Positions 9,597 through 19,107 of a stretch of 64,000 nucleotides of DNA are shown one piece after another. Positions within the stretch are counted from its first letter, which is position 1; each line of letters opens with the position of its first letter. The notes under the pieces are model-generated. The model searched no databases and was not told the DNA's origin. It saw only the letters and a list, made by a program, of their open reading frames with translations. The translations under genes and the position numbers were made by a program. The DNA lies in contig JAHHIF010000037.1 of the NCBI GenBank assembly GCA_019358875.1, positions 1 to 64,000 on the forward strand. Reading direction: 5' to 3'. The stretch is from Symplocastrum torsivum CPER-KK1 (lineage in GTDB: Bacteria > Cyanobacteriota > Cyanobacteriia > Cyanobacteriales > Coleofasciculaceae).

Positions 9597-11951
9597 ATGT
9601 CTACAACCTCCTCTGCTCCTTTTTCTCCCGAAGAAATTGCCGCTCAAGGCTTGAAGCCTGAAGAATATGAAGACATTGTTCAACGGCTAGGGCGTCATCC
9701 CAATAAGGCGGAGTTGGGAATGTTTGGCGTAATGTGGTCAGAACATTGTTGCTACAAGAACTCGCGCCCACTACTGAAACAGTTTCCTACAGAAGGCGAT
9801 CGCATTCTTGTTGGTCCCGGAGAAAATGCCGGAGTTGTAGATTTGGGAGATGGATTACAACTAGCGTTTAAGATCGAATCTCACAACCACCCCTCAGCCG
9901 TCGAACCGTTCCAAGGTGCTGCGACAGGTGTAGGAGGCATCCTGCGGGATATCTTTACCATGGGGGCGCGTCCAATTGCCCTACTCAACTCTTTACGCTT
10001 CGGTTCCCTGGAAGATGCACGGACGCGAAGGCTTTTTAACGGCGTAGTAGAAGGAATTTCTCACTATGGAAATTGCGTAGGAGTGCCGACAGTTGGAGGT
10101 GAAGTTTACTTTGACTCGGCATACAGTGGTAATCCCTTAGTCAATGTCATGGCACTAGGCTTGATGGAGACAACAGAAATTGTAAAGTCTGGTGCAGCAG
10201 GCATTGGCAATCCAGTCCTTTACGTTGGTTCCACCACAGGTAGGGATGGGATGGGCGGCGCAAGTTTTGCTAGTGCGGAACTTAGTGATAAATCAGTAGA
10301 TGACCGTCCTGCGGTGCAAGTGGGCGACCCTTTCTTAGAAAAATCTTTAATTGAAGCTTGCCTAGAGGCGTTTAAGACGGGTGCTGTCGTGGCGGCACAG
10401 GATATGGGGGCAGCAGGGATTACCTGTTCTACATCGGAGATGGCAGCGAAAGGTGGGGTAGGGATTGAATTGGATTTAGACCTCATCCCAGTCAGAGAAG
10501 CTGGCATGGTGCCTTATGAATACCTACTGTCAGAATCCCAAGAACGAATGCTATTTGTTGCCCACAAAGGTCGGGAACGGGAATTAATTGATATTTTCCA
10601 CCGTTGGGAACTTCAGGCAGTGGTAGCAGGCAAAGTCATTGAAGAACCAATTGTGCGAATTCTGTTTGAGGGTAAGGTTGCTGCTGAAATTCCCGCAACC
10701 GCTTTGGCAGATAACACGCCCATTTATCATAGAGAAATCTTAGCAGAACCACCGGACTATGCTCGTCGAGCCTGGGCGTGGACAGCAGAATCCTTACCTG
10801 AGTGCACTGCCAAGGGAATTGAAATCTCAGGCAATCACAAAAGCTGGAATGATATCCTCCTCCAGCTATTAGATACCCCTACCATTGCTTCTAAACGTTG
10901 GGTTTATCGTCAATACGACCATCAAGTACAAAACAATACAGTGATTTTACCTGGTGGGGCTGATGCCGCTGTTGTGCGAGTCCGTCCGGTTGATGCAGTC
11001 CCCGCGCCCCAACGTGGTGTTGCAGCAACAGTAGATTGCAATTCCCGCTACGTCTATCTTGACCCCTACGAAGGAGCCAAGGCAGTCGTCGCAGAAGCAG
11101 CCCGTAATCTTAGCTGTGTCGGTGCAGAACCTTTGGCGGTTACTGATAATCTCAATTTTGGCAGTCCAGAAAAGCCGATTGGCTATTGGCAGTTGGCATC
11201 CGCTTGTCAGGGCATTGCAGAGGCTTGTCGGGAGATGGGAACACCTGTAACTGGGGGGAATGTTTCTCTCTATAACGAAACTCTGGATGCTACTGGTCAA
11301 CCCCAACCCATCTACCCAACGCCAGTGATTGGCATGGTGGGATTAATTTCTGATCTTAGCCAAGTCTGTGGTCAAGGCTGGCAAGCAGAAGGTGATTTAA
11401 TTTATCTGTTGGGACTGCCTCTGGCTGACTCCACTCCTCACCTCTCGTTGGGTGGTTCTGAATACCTGGCAACAATTCATGGTTTAGTGGCTGGTAAACC
11501 GCCTGTGGTGGATTTTGATTTAGAGCGTCGTGTCCAAGCTGTGACACGGGAGGGGATTCGTCAAGGTTGGATTCGTTGCGCTCATGACTGTGCTGAGGGA
11601 GGAGTGGCTGTTGCCCTTGCTGAATCTTGTATTGCAGGTCAACTGGGTGCCCAAATCAACTTGGGGCTGACAGAAGAGTCTCTCTTAAGCCGTTGGGATG
11701 AAGTTCTCTTTGGTGAGTGTGCCAGTCGCATTTTAGTAGCTGTGAGTTCCCAGCAACAGGCTCATTGGGAATCCTATCTAAAGGAGCAACTAGGAGAACA
11801 ACTCCATTACTGGCAACTCCTTGGCAGTGTCAAGAGTAAAGATGCTGGTTTACACCTTCTGATGGCTGACAACCTACCTCTAATCGACGTTACTATCACA
11901 GATATAAGCGATCGCTTTTCAAACGCTATCGAACGGCGTTTGGCAGTTTAG
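9597..11951 (+). CDS. purL: Phosphoribosylformylglycinamidine synthase subunit PurL
   Basis: A 784-aa small-type PurL, the ATP-dependent FGAR-to-FGAM subunit of purine synthesis that works with PurQ and PurS. Signatures: [20 protein letters not shown], the substrate loop [41 protein letters not shown], and the second-half repeat [11 protein letters not shown] and CHDCAEGG-like [16 protein letters not shown]. The length is normal for bacterial PurL. The ATG at 9597 follows the tract AGGGTTCT. purF lies downstream on the same strand, separated by a structured 379-base interval. purQ and purS are not in the window. Confidence 0.96.
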   Translation: MSTTSSAPFSPEEIAAQGLKPEEYEDIVQRLGRHPNKAELGMFGVMWSEHCCYKNSRPLLKQFPTEGDRILVGPGENAGVVDLGDGLQLAFKIESHNHPSAVEPFQGAATGVGGILRDIFTMGARPIALLNSLRFGSLEDARTRRLFNGVVEGISHYGNCVGVPTVGGEVYFDSAYSGNPLVNVMALGLMETTEIVKSGAAGIGNPVLYVGSTTGRDGMGGASFASAELSDKSVDDRPAVQVGDPFLEKSLIEACLEAFKTGAVVAAQDMGAAGITCSTSEMAAKGGVGIELDLDLIPVREAGMVPYEYLLSESQERMLFVAHKGRERELIDIFHRWELQAVVAGKVIEEPIVRILFEGKVAAEIPATALADNTPIYHREILAEPPDYARRAWAWTAESLPECTAKGIEISGNHKSWNDILLQLLDTPTIASKRWVYRQYDHQVQNNTVILPGGADAAVVRVRPVDAVPAPQRGVAATVDCNSRYVYLDPYEGAKAVVAEAARNLSCVGAEPLAVTDNLNFGSPEKPIGYWQLASACQGIAEACREMGTPVTGGNVSLYNETLDATGQPQPIYPTPVIGMVGLISDLSQVCGQGWQAEGDLIYLLGLPLADSTPHLSLGGSEYLATIHGLVAGKPPVVDFDLERRVQAVTREGIRQGWIRCAHDCAEGGVAVALAESCIAGQLGAQINLGLTEESLLSRWDEVLFGECASRILVAVSSQQQAHWESYLKEQLGEQLHYWQLLGSVKSKDAGLHLLMADNLPLIDVTITDISDRFSNAIERRLAV

Positions 11952-12099
11952 CTATAAGACTGAGTGATGACAAACCAGATTATCCAACAGTGCCATCAGG
12001 GAGCATCATTTCGGTACTGTCATTGGTGGTCTTGTTAAGAAAATGTTAAGCTTGGTTAACCTTCCAGTGCCTATCAGCTTTGATACAAGTCTCACCACC

Positions 12100-12295
12100 A
12101 TCAAATCCGCTTGATTAATTCATTTTATGGATCTACTTTTTCTGTCTGCTTTGCTTTCAGCAACTGAACTAGTGAACAAACAGCAAAGGCTCATAACCTT
12201 AGGGATAGGGAGGCGAGCCTAGCTAGAGTTGCTCTCGTTTTTCAAAGCGATGGGCAGTTTCCCCAATACGGAAGCAATGAACAAGCGGATTTGAT
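12100..12295 (+). ncRNA. Candidate 6S RNA (SsrS/SsaA-like rod-shaped RNA)
   Basis: The purL-purF gap folds into one long rod. The closing stem ATCAAATCCGCTTG (12100-12113) is a perfect inverse of CAAGCGGATTTGAT (12282-12295). It is extended by TTCATT (12119-12124) with AATGAA (12276-12281). Then comes a two-sided bubble of about 17-18 nt per side. Further stems are CTGTCT (12142-12147) with GGGCAG (12252-12257), GCTTTG (12148-12153) with CAAAGC (12243-12248), AGCAACT (12159-12165) with AGTTGCT (12227-12233), CTAG/CTAG, and AGGCTC (12187-12192) with GAGCCT (12215-12220). The total size of 196 nt and the central bubble match bacterial 6S RNA, which mimics an open promoter and binds RNA polymerase. 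I cannot match it to a known primary sequence, so a structured purF leader is the alternative. Confidence 0.5.
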
Positions 12296-12330
12296 ATGAC
12301 TTACCACCATTATCAGGAGCAATCTTTACT

Positions 12331-13833
12331 ATGATCCCCCACCAATCCCTCTCTGAGAACAACCCTGCTCAATCCCCTGAGGAGCCTATACAGCGACCCG
12401 ACAAACAAGAGGAAGCCTGCGGAGTCTTCGGTGTTTATGCACCAGGAGAAGATGTCGCTAAGCTGACTTACTTTGGTCTTTATGCCCTTCAACACCGAGG
12501 TCAGGAATCAGCAGGAATTGCTACCTTCGACGGAGAACAGGTGCATTTACACAAAGATATGGGATTGGTGTCCCAAGTGTTTAATGAGGCAATCTTGAGC
12601 GAGCTACCAGGAGACATGGCAGTTGGTCATACTCGTTACTCTACCACTGGTTCTAGCCGTATTGCCAATGCCCAGCCTGCTGTTGTTAAGACTCGCTTGG
12701 GAACGTTAGCTTTAGCGCACAATGGTAACTTGGTAAATACAAAAGATCTGCGGGAGCATTTGCTTCAGCGTAATTGTAACTTTGTTACAACTACCGATTC
12801 AGAGATGATTGCGATCGCGATCGGTTCAGAAGTGGACAGTGGCAAAGACTGGTTGGAAGCCGCCATCAGTGCTTTTGAGCATTGTACAGGAGCTTATAGC
12901 TTAGCGATCGGCACTCCTGCTGGCTTAATGGGTGTCCGTGACCCGAATGGTGTTCGTCCTCTGGTTATCGGGACTCTTCCCAGAAGTGACTCCACAAATC
13001 GCCCTTACTACGTTCTAGCCTCTGAAACCTGTGGCTTAGACATCATTGGTGCTGAGTACCTGCGTGATGTTGAACCGGGAGAATTGGTTTGGATTACCGA
13101 AGAAGGCATGGCATCTTTCCACTGGAGCAAAAAGCCAGAACGAAAGATGTGCATTTTTGAAATGATTTACTTCGCAAGACCTGATAGCGTCATGCATGAT
13201 GAAAGCTTGTACAGCTATCGCTTACGACTAGGGCGTCAATTGGCACGAGAATCACTAGTGGATGCCGACATTGTAATTGGTGTACCGGACTCTGGTATTC
13301 CTGCTGCTATTGGCTTTTCCCAGGAATCCGGTATTTCCTACGCTGAAGGGCTAATTAAAAATCGCTATGTGGGTCGTACCTTTATCCAACCCACCCAAAC
13401 GATGCGAGAATCTGGTATCCGCATGAAGCTCAATCCCCTGAAAGATGTCTTATCAGGAAAACGAGTTTTGATTGTTGATGACTCGATTGTCCGGGGTACT
13501 ACAAGCCGCAAAATTGTTAAAGCACTGCGTGACGCTGGTGCAACTGAGGTGCATATGCGAGTTTCTTCGCCACCAGTCACTCACCCCTGCTTCTATGGCA
13601 TTGATACAGATAGCCAAGATCAGTTGATTGGCGCAAGAATGTCAGTGGAAGAAATTGCTGTGCAGATTGGCGTAGATAGCCTTGCTTACCTTAGCTGGAA
13701 GGGAATGCTTGAAGCGACTGGTGAAGACCCCAACAGCTTCTGTTCTGCCTGCTTCACTGGTGATTATCCGGTTCCAGTGCCAGAACTAGTCAAGCGTTCC
13801 AAACTTATGTTGGAAAAAGTAGCTAGAGTCTAA
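12331..13833 (+). CDS. purF: Amidophosphoribosyltransferase
   Basis: The first committed enzyme of purine synthesis: glutamine plus PRPP gives phosphoribosylamine. The 500-aa product has a 29-residue propeptide, then CGVFGVYAPGEDV; Cys30 is the expected N-terminal nucleophile after self-cleavage. The glutaminase domain shows YFGLYALQHRGQESAGI and VGHTRYSTTG. The PRPP-binding loop is VLIVDDSIVRGTTS in the C-terminal domain. Cysteines in MCIFE, HPCFYGI and FCSACFTGD are those expected for the [4Fe-4S] type of PurF. The start is ATG 12331, about 35 bases after the rod-shaped RNA candidate. Confidence 0.97.
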   Translation: MIPHQSLSENNPAQSPEEPIQRPDKQEEACGVFGVYAPGEDVAKLTYFGLYALQHRGQESAGIATFDGEQVHLHKDMGLVSQVFNEAILSELPGDMAVGHTRYSTTGSSRIANAQPAVVKTRLGTLALAHNGNLVNTKDLREHLLQRNCNFVTTTDSEMIAIAIGSEVDSGKDWLEAAISAFEHCTGAYSLAIGTPAGLMGVRDPNGVRPLVIGTLPRSDSTNRPYYVLASETCGLDIIGAEYLRDVEPGELVWITEEGMASFHWSKKPERKMCIFEMIYFARPDSVMHDESLYSYRLRLGRQLARESLVDADIVIGVPDSGIPAAIGFSQESGISYAEGLIKNRYVGRTFIQPTQTMRESGIRMKLNPLKDVLSGKRVLIVDDSIVRGTTSRKIVKALRDAGATEVHMRVSSPPVTHPCFYGIDTDSQDQLIGARMSVEEIAVQIGVDSLAYLSWKGMLEATGEDPNSFCSACFTGDYPVPVPELVKRSKLMLEKVARV

Positions 13834-13861
13834 CCATCTCTGCTGAATAGTCGCTATGGGG

Positions 13862-13877
13862 GCGCAAAATCTTGCGC
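13862..13877. repeat. Hairpin GCGCAA-AATC-TTGCGC after purF
   Basis: GCGCAA (13862-13867) is the perfect inverse of TTGCGC (13872-13877). A T7 run occurs only about 25 bases further on. This is a common dispersed cyanobacterial mini-repeat ('gggcgcaa...ttgcgc'). A weak terminator role for purF is possible but not shown. Confidence 0.45.
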
Positions 13878-14027
13878 TCCTACAGAATGCTTATGGATAG
13901 TTTTTTTGTGGAAGTTCCTTTGCTGAATTAGCGATCGCCTTGGCCACTCTTGACTCTCGCTCTCATACTGAAACCAAGACTCGTCAATATCCATCCCTTC
14001 TGCCCTCTGCCTTTTGTACCAATCCCC

Positions 14028-14630
14028 TCATACCTTGATCTGCGTTTCTCCGAGATATTTTTTCAGATAAGGTGAAAAAACCTCATAAATTAGCGTTAGA
14101 GGTTGCCCATGGTGCCAGAACAGGTAGTGGCGACCCCAAAAGGGTCCTTTCTCACCAAAAGCCGACTCCAATGCCTCTGAGTGACCGTAATAAATTCCTT
14201 GAACATCTCGATACAACTCACTCCGCAGCCGAGCAAGACTTGCCCAAATCGGTATAGTCCGATTCTGTAAATACTCATCAACATGGTTAGCATCCCACCA
14301 AGATGCCGCATAAGCCAACCGTTGACCAGACGCTGTGCGTAGCCACACCTGTCGTCGTAGCCTTGGTCCTGGTACGGCTTGGATATGCTTGGGTGCCCCA
14401 TCATCACTCATTCCAATTATGGACATATCGATGACATCGACCTCAGTCGGCTCACTTGTAAGAAGTTGTAAGTGACGAGTTGGAGAGCCATCTCCCAACA
14501 GCAAGATCTGCCAAGTTGGGGCTAGCTGGCTATGGGGTAATCCTTGCTGTACATTTGCTTCCCCACCCTCCCAGATGGGGTTGAGGGCGTGCCAGGTTGT
14601 TTGCAGAGTAAAGCTGTTTATTTGTTTCAA
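14028..14630 (-). CDS. Chorismate lyase family (DUF98/UbiC-like)
   Basis: A 200-aa soluble protein of the cyanobacterial DUF98 chorismate lyase family, which makes 4-hydroxybenzoate from chorismate as the first step to plastoquinone. Family segments include LLGDGSPTRHLQLLT, VPGPRLRRQVWLRT, IPIWASLARLRSELYRDV and the ending FWGRHYLFWHHGQPLTLIYEVFSPYL. The arginine in RRQVWL and the glutamate in LIYEVFSP correspond to conserved ligand-binding positions in this fold; that is family knowledge, not shown here. Single gene, minus strand. It may depend on chorismate supply from aroA 11 kb away, but the two are not an operon. Confidence 0.88.
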   Translation of the reverse strand: MKQINSFTLQTTWHALNPIWEGGEANVQQGLPHSQLAPTWQILLLGDGSPTRHLQLLTSEPTEVDVIDMSIIGMSDDGAPKHIQAVPGPRLRRQVWLRTASGQRLAYAASWWDANHVDEYLQNRTIPIWASLARLRSELYRDVQGIYYGHSEALESAFGEKGPFWGRHYLFWHHGQPLTLIYEVFSPYLKKYLGETQIKV

Positions 14631-14657
14631 AGTTAGAGTTCTTTACATAACTTAACC

Positions 14658-14806
14658 TTATTCCATAATAGCGCCCCTAACCTCTTGCTCTAGCTCATTT
14701 AACCAAGTTGCTAAATCCGCAACTGTAGAGAAATCCAACAGCACCTCTCCTAATCCCTCCAATCGAGCGATCGCACCCGTTCTTCCAGTTGAGGGTCACT
14801 ACTTTT
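14658..14806 (-). pseudogene. C-terminal remnant of a DUF4351 / Rpn-family nuclease-like gene
   Basis: Read on the minus strand, 14658 to about 14770 gives RLEGLGEVLLDFSTVADL followed by ATWLNELEQE and a TAA stop, the typical C-terminus of the cyanobacterial DUF4351 domain. Just upstream, in another frame, is SDPQLEERVRSL, which belongs immediately before it in the same domain. A frameshift therefore separates the two parts, and no N-terminal PD-(D/E)XK part or start codon is present. It is a decayed fragment next to a short direct repeat. Confidence 0.7.
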
Positions 14807-14850
14807 GAAGCATAAGATGAACGCCTGACAGGTGAAGCATAAGATGAACG
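14806..14850. repeat. 18-bp direct repeat pair next to the DUF4351 remnant
   Basis: TGAAGCATAAGATGAACG occurs at 14806-14823 and again at 14833-14850, nine bases apart. It marks the edge of the decayed DUF4351 fragment and may be a duplication scar. Confidence 0.8.
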
Positions 14851-14910
14851 TTTGTCCAACTTATGCGTAGAGTCATAGTCACCTATTCATCAGCCGGCAT
14901 CACTTAGTAA

Positions 14911-14992
14911 TGCGGATGGCGAGACTCGAACTCGCAAGGCTTACGCCACACGCCCCTCAAGCGTGCGTGTCTACCAATTCCACCACATCCGC
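14911..14992 (-). tRNA. tRNA-Leu (GAG)
   Basis: On the minus strand the acceptor GCGGATG (14992-14986) pairs perfectly with CATCCGC before discriminator A at 14911. The D-arm GTGGAATTGGTAGACAC is the standard leucine type. The anticodon stem CACGC/GCGTG encloses loop TTGAGGG, anticodon GAG, reading CUC/CUU. A long variable arm and the T-arm GCGAGTTCGAGTCTCGC follow. CCA is not encoded. It stands alone between the chorismate lyase and accC genes. Confidence 0.95.
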
Positions 14993-15230
14993 GCAGTTAT
15001 CTAATATAGCAAAAAGTAGGCAGATCGTAACTTTTTATTTTTATCGCCGCCGAATCTACTTTGCAATAGTTAAGTCTACCCTCTACCCTCTGCCCTCTGC
15101 CTTTGGCTATAATCACTGACCTTTCAGCCTATCCCTGTGAGTTAACCTGGAACAATTTCCCAGAAAAAGTAACAAATAGTGTACGCGATCGCCTTTATCC
15201 TATCTGATACGGATGTAGCAGCACTGTTCT

Positions 15231-16586
15231 ATGCACTTTTCAAAAATCTTGATTGCCAATCGTGGGGAAATTGCCCTACGGATTCTCCGAACTTGCGAAG
15301 AAATGGGAATTGCCACTGTTGCCGTTCACTCCACAATTGATCGGCACGCCCTTCATGTCCAACTAGCAGACGAAGCTGTGTGCATTGGTGAACCACCCAG
15401 TAGCAAAAGTTACTTGAATATTCCCAACATCATTGCCGCCGCACTGACTCGCAACGCCACTGCTCTTCATCCCGGCTATGGTTTTTTGGCAGAAAATGCC
15501 CGTTTTGCAGAAATCTGTGCTGATCATCAAATTTCCTTCATTGGTCCTACTCCAGAAGCAATTCGGGCGATGGGTGATAAATCCACCGCCAAAGAAACGA
15601 TGCAACGATCTGGTGTGCCAACAGTACCAGGAAGCGATGGGCTGCTGACGAGTGAGCGACAAGCCGAAGCGATCGCCCGCAAAATCGGTTATCCTGTGAT
15701 GATCAAAGCCACTGCCGGGGGTGGTGGACGTGGGATGCGCCTTGTCCACGAAGAGAGTGAACTCGCCAGACTTTTTCAAGCCGCTCAAGGAGAAGCCGAA
15801 GCTGCCTTCGGTAATTCAGGAGTCTATCTAGAAAAATTTGTCGTGCGTCCTCGCCATATCGAGTTTCAAATCCTCGCCGATAGCTACGGTAACGTTATCC
15901 ATCTGGGTGAGCGAGACTGCTCGATTCAGCGGCGTCATCAGAAACTACTAGAAGAAGCCCCTAGTCCCGCTCTGACGCCAGAACTACGGGAAAAAATGGG
16001 AACGGCAGCAGTGATGGCAGCAAAATCCATTAACTACGTGGGTGCAGGTACTGTCGAGTTTCTTCTCGATGCCTCCGGTGCCTTCTACTTTATGGAAATG
16101 AATACCCGCATTCAAGTTGAGCATCCTGTCACTGAAATGATTACAGGATTAGACTTAATTGCCGAACAAATTCGCGTTGCTCAAGGGGAGAAACTACAAC
16201 TCACCCAAGACCAGGTTACTCTCAAAGGTCATGCGATCGAATGTCGGATTAATGCCGAAGACCCTGAACATAACTTCCGTCCCCAGCCGGGACGAATTAG
16301 CGGCTACTTACCACCCGGTGGCCCAGGTGTGCGTATGGATTCCCATGTCTACACGGATTACGAAATCCCACCCTACTACGACTCCCTGATTGGTAAATTA
16401 ATCGTCTGGGGACCCAACCGCGACGCAGCGATTAAACGAATGAAGAGAGCCTTGCGGGAGTGTGCAATTACTGGTGTCCCAACCACAATTGGCTTCCACC
16501 AAAAAATCTTGGAAACACCAGCATTTCTGGAGGGTGAGGTTTATACCAATTTTGTGGAACAGATGATGCTCTCTGCTAAGGGCTAA
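15231..16586 (+). CDS. accC: Biotin carboxylase subunit of acetyl-CoA carboxylase
   Basis: Carboxylates the biotin on AccB using ATP and bicarbonate, the first half-reaction of malonyl-CoA synthesis. The 451-aa product starts [22 protein letters not shown], the usual AccC start. It has [14 protein letters not shown], the ATP-grasp glycine-rich loop [16 protein letters not shown]-type [14 protein letters not shown], the catalytic segment [19 protein letters not shown], and [15 protein letters not shown]. The C-terminal domain is complete. Length is normal. accB is not adjacent, as is usual in cyanobacteria. Confidence 0.97.
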   Translation: MHFSKILIANRGEIALRILRTCEEMGIATVAVHSTIDRHALHVQLADEAVCIGEPPSSKSYLNIPNIIAAALTRNATALHPGYGFLAENARFAEICADHQISFIGPTPEAIRAMGDKSTAKETMQRSGVPTVPGSDGLLTSERQAEAIARKIGYPVMIKATAGGGGRGMRLVHEESELARLFQAAQGEAEAAFGNSGVYLEKFVVRPRHIEFQILADSYGNVIHLGERDCSIQRRHQKLLEEAPSPALTPELREKMGTAAVMAAKSINYVGAGTVEFLLDASGAFYFMEMNTRIQVEHPVTEMITGLDLIAEQIRVAQGEKLQLTQDQVTLKGHAIECRINAEDPEHNFRPQPGRISGYLPPGGPGVRMDSHVYTDYEIPPYYDSLIGKLIVWGPNRDAAIKRMKRALRECAITGVPTTIGFHQKILETPAFLEGEVYTNFVEQMMLSAKG

Positions 16587-16640
16587 AGCATCGGGAAATG
16601 GTGAGTATACTTATGACTCCCACTCCCGAAGCCTGTTGCC

Positions 16641-16949
16641 CTAGTGCATCATTGTCAGCAGTCCTTGCTGACCGAGAAGAATTTCCCGAAGCAAGCTAAA
16701 AATCCCTACCCAAATAATTGGGGTGATATCAACGCCCCCAATTGGTGGGACAAGCTTGCGGAGCAGCACCAAAAAAGGTTCTGTCGGCAAAGCCACTAAG
16801 TTTAACGGGAAACGATTCAGGTTTACCTGAGGATACCAGGTGAGAACAATCCGAAAGATAAACAAAAGCGTCATCAGTCCTAGCAAAGAACCGACAGTCC
16901 AGTTAATCAAGCTATCAGCAGTCATGGGTTGTTGAGTGATGAAAGTCAT
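16641..16949 (-). CDS. YggT family membrane protein (Ycf19-like)
   Basis: A 102-aa protein with two hydrophobic helices, one near the N-terminus (WTVGSLLGLMTLLFIFRIVLTWYP) and one in the C-terminal half (TPIIWVGIFSLLREILLG). Between them is the family motif NLVALPTEPFLVLLRKLVPPIGGVDITPI, characteristic of YggT/Ycf19. Homologues act in thylakoid or chloroplast membrane organisation and cytochrome b6 maturation (CCB3-like) or in osmotic tolerance; which applies here is unknown. It is convergent with accC. Confidence 0.88.
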   Translation of the reverse strand: MTFITQQPMTADSLINWTVGSLLGLMTLLFIFRIVLTWYPQVNLNRFPLNLVALPTEPFLVLLRKLVPPIGGVDITPIIWVGIFSLLREILLGQQGLLTMMH

Positions 16950-17267
16950 GCCCCAGCCTTAGAAAGACTGACATAACTCTAGATATGTTAATTTTACGCT
17001 TTATAACTAAATGTTAATGGCGTTTCTCAGCTAAGTCATTGAGATTGTCATCCGGGTTGTTCTACGACTTCTGCTAAGCCATCCTGAGAGCGAACAGCCC
17101 CGAAATAGCTAGACCCCTTTCTGGATCTGGGATTTTTGTGCTATTGACACTCACTAGCAAAGAAGCTGGTCAGGGTAGATCGAAAACTCAAAGCTGAATT
17201 GGCTTCTCAAGGGGGAAACACACTATTAGAATTAGTATGAAGAATATCAAACAAGGGTTGAAGTTCT
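16950..17267. other. Intergenic region upstream of psbX
   Basis: 318 bases between the divergent yggT-like and psbX genes. No ORF of note and no clear stable hairpin. An AT-rich stretch with TTAGAATTAGTATGAAG lies about 40 bases before psbX and may contain its -10 element. Nothing else is visible. Confidence 0.5.
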
Positions 17268-17387
17268 ATGACACCTTCATTAGCAAACTTTTTGTGGAGT
17301 CTCTTTTGGGGTGCGGCGATTGTTGTTATCCCCGCAACCGTTGCGCTGATCTTTATTAGCCAGAAGGATAAAATCCAACGTTTCTAA
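17268..17387 (+). CDS. psbX: Photosystem II protein PsbX
   Basis: A 39-codon ORF encodes [18 protein letters not shown] and then [21 protein letters not shown], almost the consensus PsbX sequence. PsbX is a single-span thylakoid subunit of photosystem II near cytochrome b559 and the QB exchange channel. One transmembrane helix spans about residues 10-30, with the polar tail QKDKIQRF. A good intrinsic terminator follows 30 bases after the stop, so it is probably monocistronic. It is easily missed because of its size. Confidence 0.95.
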   Translation: MTPSLANFLWSLFWGAAIVVIPATVALIFISQKDKIQRF

Positions 17388-17416
17388 ACCTAGCGAGTTG
17401 TCAAAACCTCAACTCA

Positions 17417-17452
17417 AAAACAGGGCAGTAGGTCACTTAGCTGCCCTGTTTT
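17417..17452 (+). terminator. Intrinsic terminator of psbX
   Basis: AAAACAGGGCAG (17417-17428) pairs perfectly with CTGCCCTGTTTT (17441-17452) around a 12-base loop. The T run is part of the 3' arm. It ends the psbX transcript and could also work in the other direction. Confidence 0.88.
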
Positions 17453-17624
17453 ATGCTATCTAGAGGCAGATTAGTGACTCTTCGTTTTGCCTAAAGCAAA
17501 GGCGAGTAGCTTAAGCTGATATCAGTAGAGTTTGCGACTCAGCCAGCTTTACCGAAAACGTCTAGTTAAAGTAGAGATTTGCTATGATAACTCGCTACCA
17601 TAGGACTGACTTAGGAGAGCAGCA

Positions 17625-18443
17625 ATGGTAAATTTTGGGCTGAACTCAGCTAGTATTTTAGGCATTTTTCTGGCGGTTGCAGGAGCAGCGTTGTATTTCT
17701 TGCGCTCGATACGCCCAGAACTATCACGAGACCAGGATATCTTTTTTGCGGCAGTCGGACTCTTGTGCGGCTTCATTCTTTTATTCCAAGGATGGCGACT
17801 TGATCCAATTCTGCAATTCGGTCAGTTTCTGCTGACTGGTACGACAATCTTTTTCGCCTATGAAGCCATTCGTCTACGGGGCGTTGCGACGGAACAGGCA
17901 AAGCGGAATACACCGATTGTGGACGATGAGCGACCTGTTAGCAGGACGTATGCGTATCAACAAGAAGCAGAATTGTACGACCAACTAGAGCCGGAAGAGG
18001 AAAGATATACAAGCCGACGGCTTCGAGGAACGGAAGATGCCCGTAGTAGCACTAGAGAGCGCTATGAAGGAGAATCTCGTCGTCCCCGGAGTCGAGGGAG
18101 TTCAGAACGATTGGGGTCAGGAGAGCGACCTTCAAAACGTCGTCCTCGTCCCACCAGCCGCCCTCCAGAACGCTCCGTGGATACGTGGGAAGCAAACTTA
18201 GATACTGGCTGGGAGGAAAAACCGTCTCGCAGTAGCCGTCCTCGTCCTAGCAATCGCCCGGAAAGCAGCGACTCAGAGATACCAACGAAGCCAAGAAAGC
18301 GTCGTCCACCGCAAGATAGGCAAGCCTCTGTACCTACTAGAGAGGTGGAGACGGCATCAGCCGATTATGTCGATTATCAACCCATAGATTCTCCAGAGGA
18401 CGATAGAGACAGCGATAATTCATCCGGGCGTTTTGACTACTAA
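17625..18443 (+). CDS. ycf66: Ycf66 family protein
   Basis: The N-terminus MVNFGLNSASILGIFLAVAG is diagnostic of Ycf66, followed by two further membrane segments (DQDIFFAAVGLLCGFILLFQGW and PILQFGQFLLTGTTIFFAYEAIRLRG) in the first 90 residues. The remaining 180 residues are a low-complexity hydrophilic tail rich in Arg, Ser, Pro and Glu, which is variable in this family. The function of Ycf66 is unknown; it is restricted to cyanobacteria and some plastids. The last 10 bases overlap the next ORF start in another frame. Confidence 0.92.
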   Translation: MVNFGLNSASILGIFLAVAGAALYFLRSIRPELSRDQDIFFAAVGLLCGFILLFQGWRLDPILQFGQFLLTGTTIFFAYEAIRLRGVATEQAKRNTPIVDDERPVSRTYAYQQEAELYDQLEPEEERYTSRRLRGTEDARSSTRERYEGESRRPRSRGSSERLGSGERPSKRRPRPTSRPPERSVDTWEANLDTGWEEKPSRSSRPRPSNRPESSDSEIPTKPRKRRPPQDRQASVPTREVETASADYVDYQPIDSPEDDRDSDNSSGRFDY

Positions 18444-19095
18444 AAGATTGCCTAATGCACTAGGGGTGCTTTTACTGAAAGAGTGTCCAGTATTGAGCAA
18501 GGCAAAGCGTTTTAGTACAGCTAAATCTGTACAGCCCAAGGTGAGAAGATTGACTGTTGTCCGGAAAATCTATCGATCGCGTCGCTGGCGTGTGGGGTTT
18601 CTGATGGGCTTTGTTGTCGCCTGTACTCCAGTTAACCCGATCCAAGAGCCAACTACTCTCAATAGCCGCTACACAGATGAGCAACCGACATTAAGCGGCA
18701 ATGGTCGGTATGTTGCCTTTGTTTCTAACCGGAATGGCGATCGCAAAATTGTGATGTATGACTTGGAACGACAAGTATTTATTGATTTGCCACGCTTGAA
18801 TCAACAACAAGCGATCGCCGAAAGTCCCAGCCTCAGCCGTAATGGTCGCTACATGGCATACATTTCCAGCGACCAAGGACGCTCAGAAGTAGCCATCTAT
18901 GACCGGGCAACTAAACGCTCCGAAATTCTCACTCGCAACTATCGTAGCTGGGTACGGAATCCAACCCTGAGTCCCGATGGTCGCTACGTTGCCTTTGAAA
19001 CCAGTCGTCGCGGTCAATGGGACATTGAAGTGCTAGACCGGGGACCTAATATTGAATTAGATATTCCGGATGGAAGCACATCGTTTCGACAATAA
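18433..19095 (+). CDS. TolB/WD40-like beta-propeller lipoprotein, copy 1
   Basis: A 220-aa ORF overlapping the end of ycf66. A basic stretch is followed by a hydrophobic segment ending in the lipobox-like FVVAC (RRWRVGFLMGFVVACTPV). The rest has TolB-type blades with the repeated pattern NGRYVAFVSNRNGDRKIVMYD, NGRYMAYISSDQGRSEVAIYD and DGRYVAFETSRRGQWDIEVLD. Only about three to four blades are present, too few for a closed six-blade TolB propeller. The true start is uncertain: about 55 residues precede the hydrophobic segment, so a downstream GTG or TTG may be used. First of three tandem paralogues. Confidence 0.75.
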   Translation: MTTKRLPNALGVLLLKECPVLSKAKRFSTAKSVQPKVRRLTVVRKIYRSRRWRVGFLMGFVVACTPVNPIQEPTTLNSRYTDEQPTLSGNGRYVAFVSNRNGDRKIVMYDLERQVFIDLPRLNQQQAIAESPSLSRNGRYMAYISSDQGRSEVAIYDRATKRSEILTRNYRSWVRNPTLSPDGRYVAFETSRRGQWDIEVLDRGPNIELDIPDGSTSFRQ

Positions 19096-19107
19096 AGGGG
19101 TGTAGCA

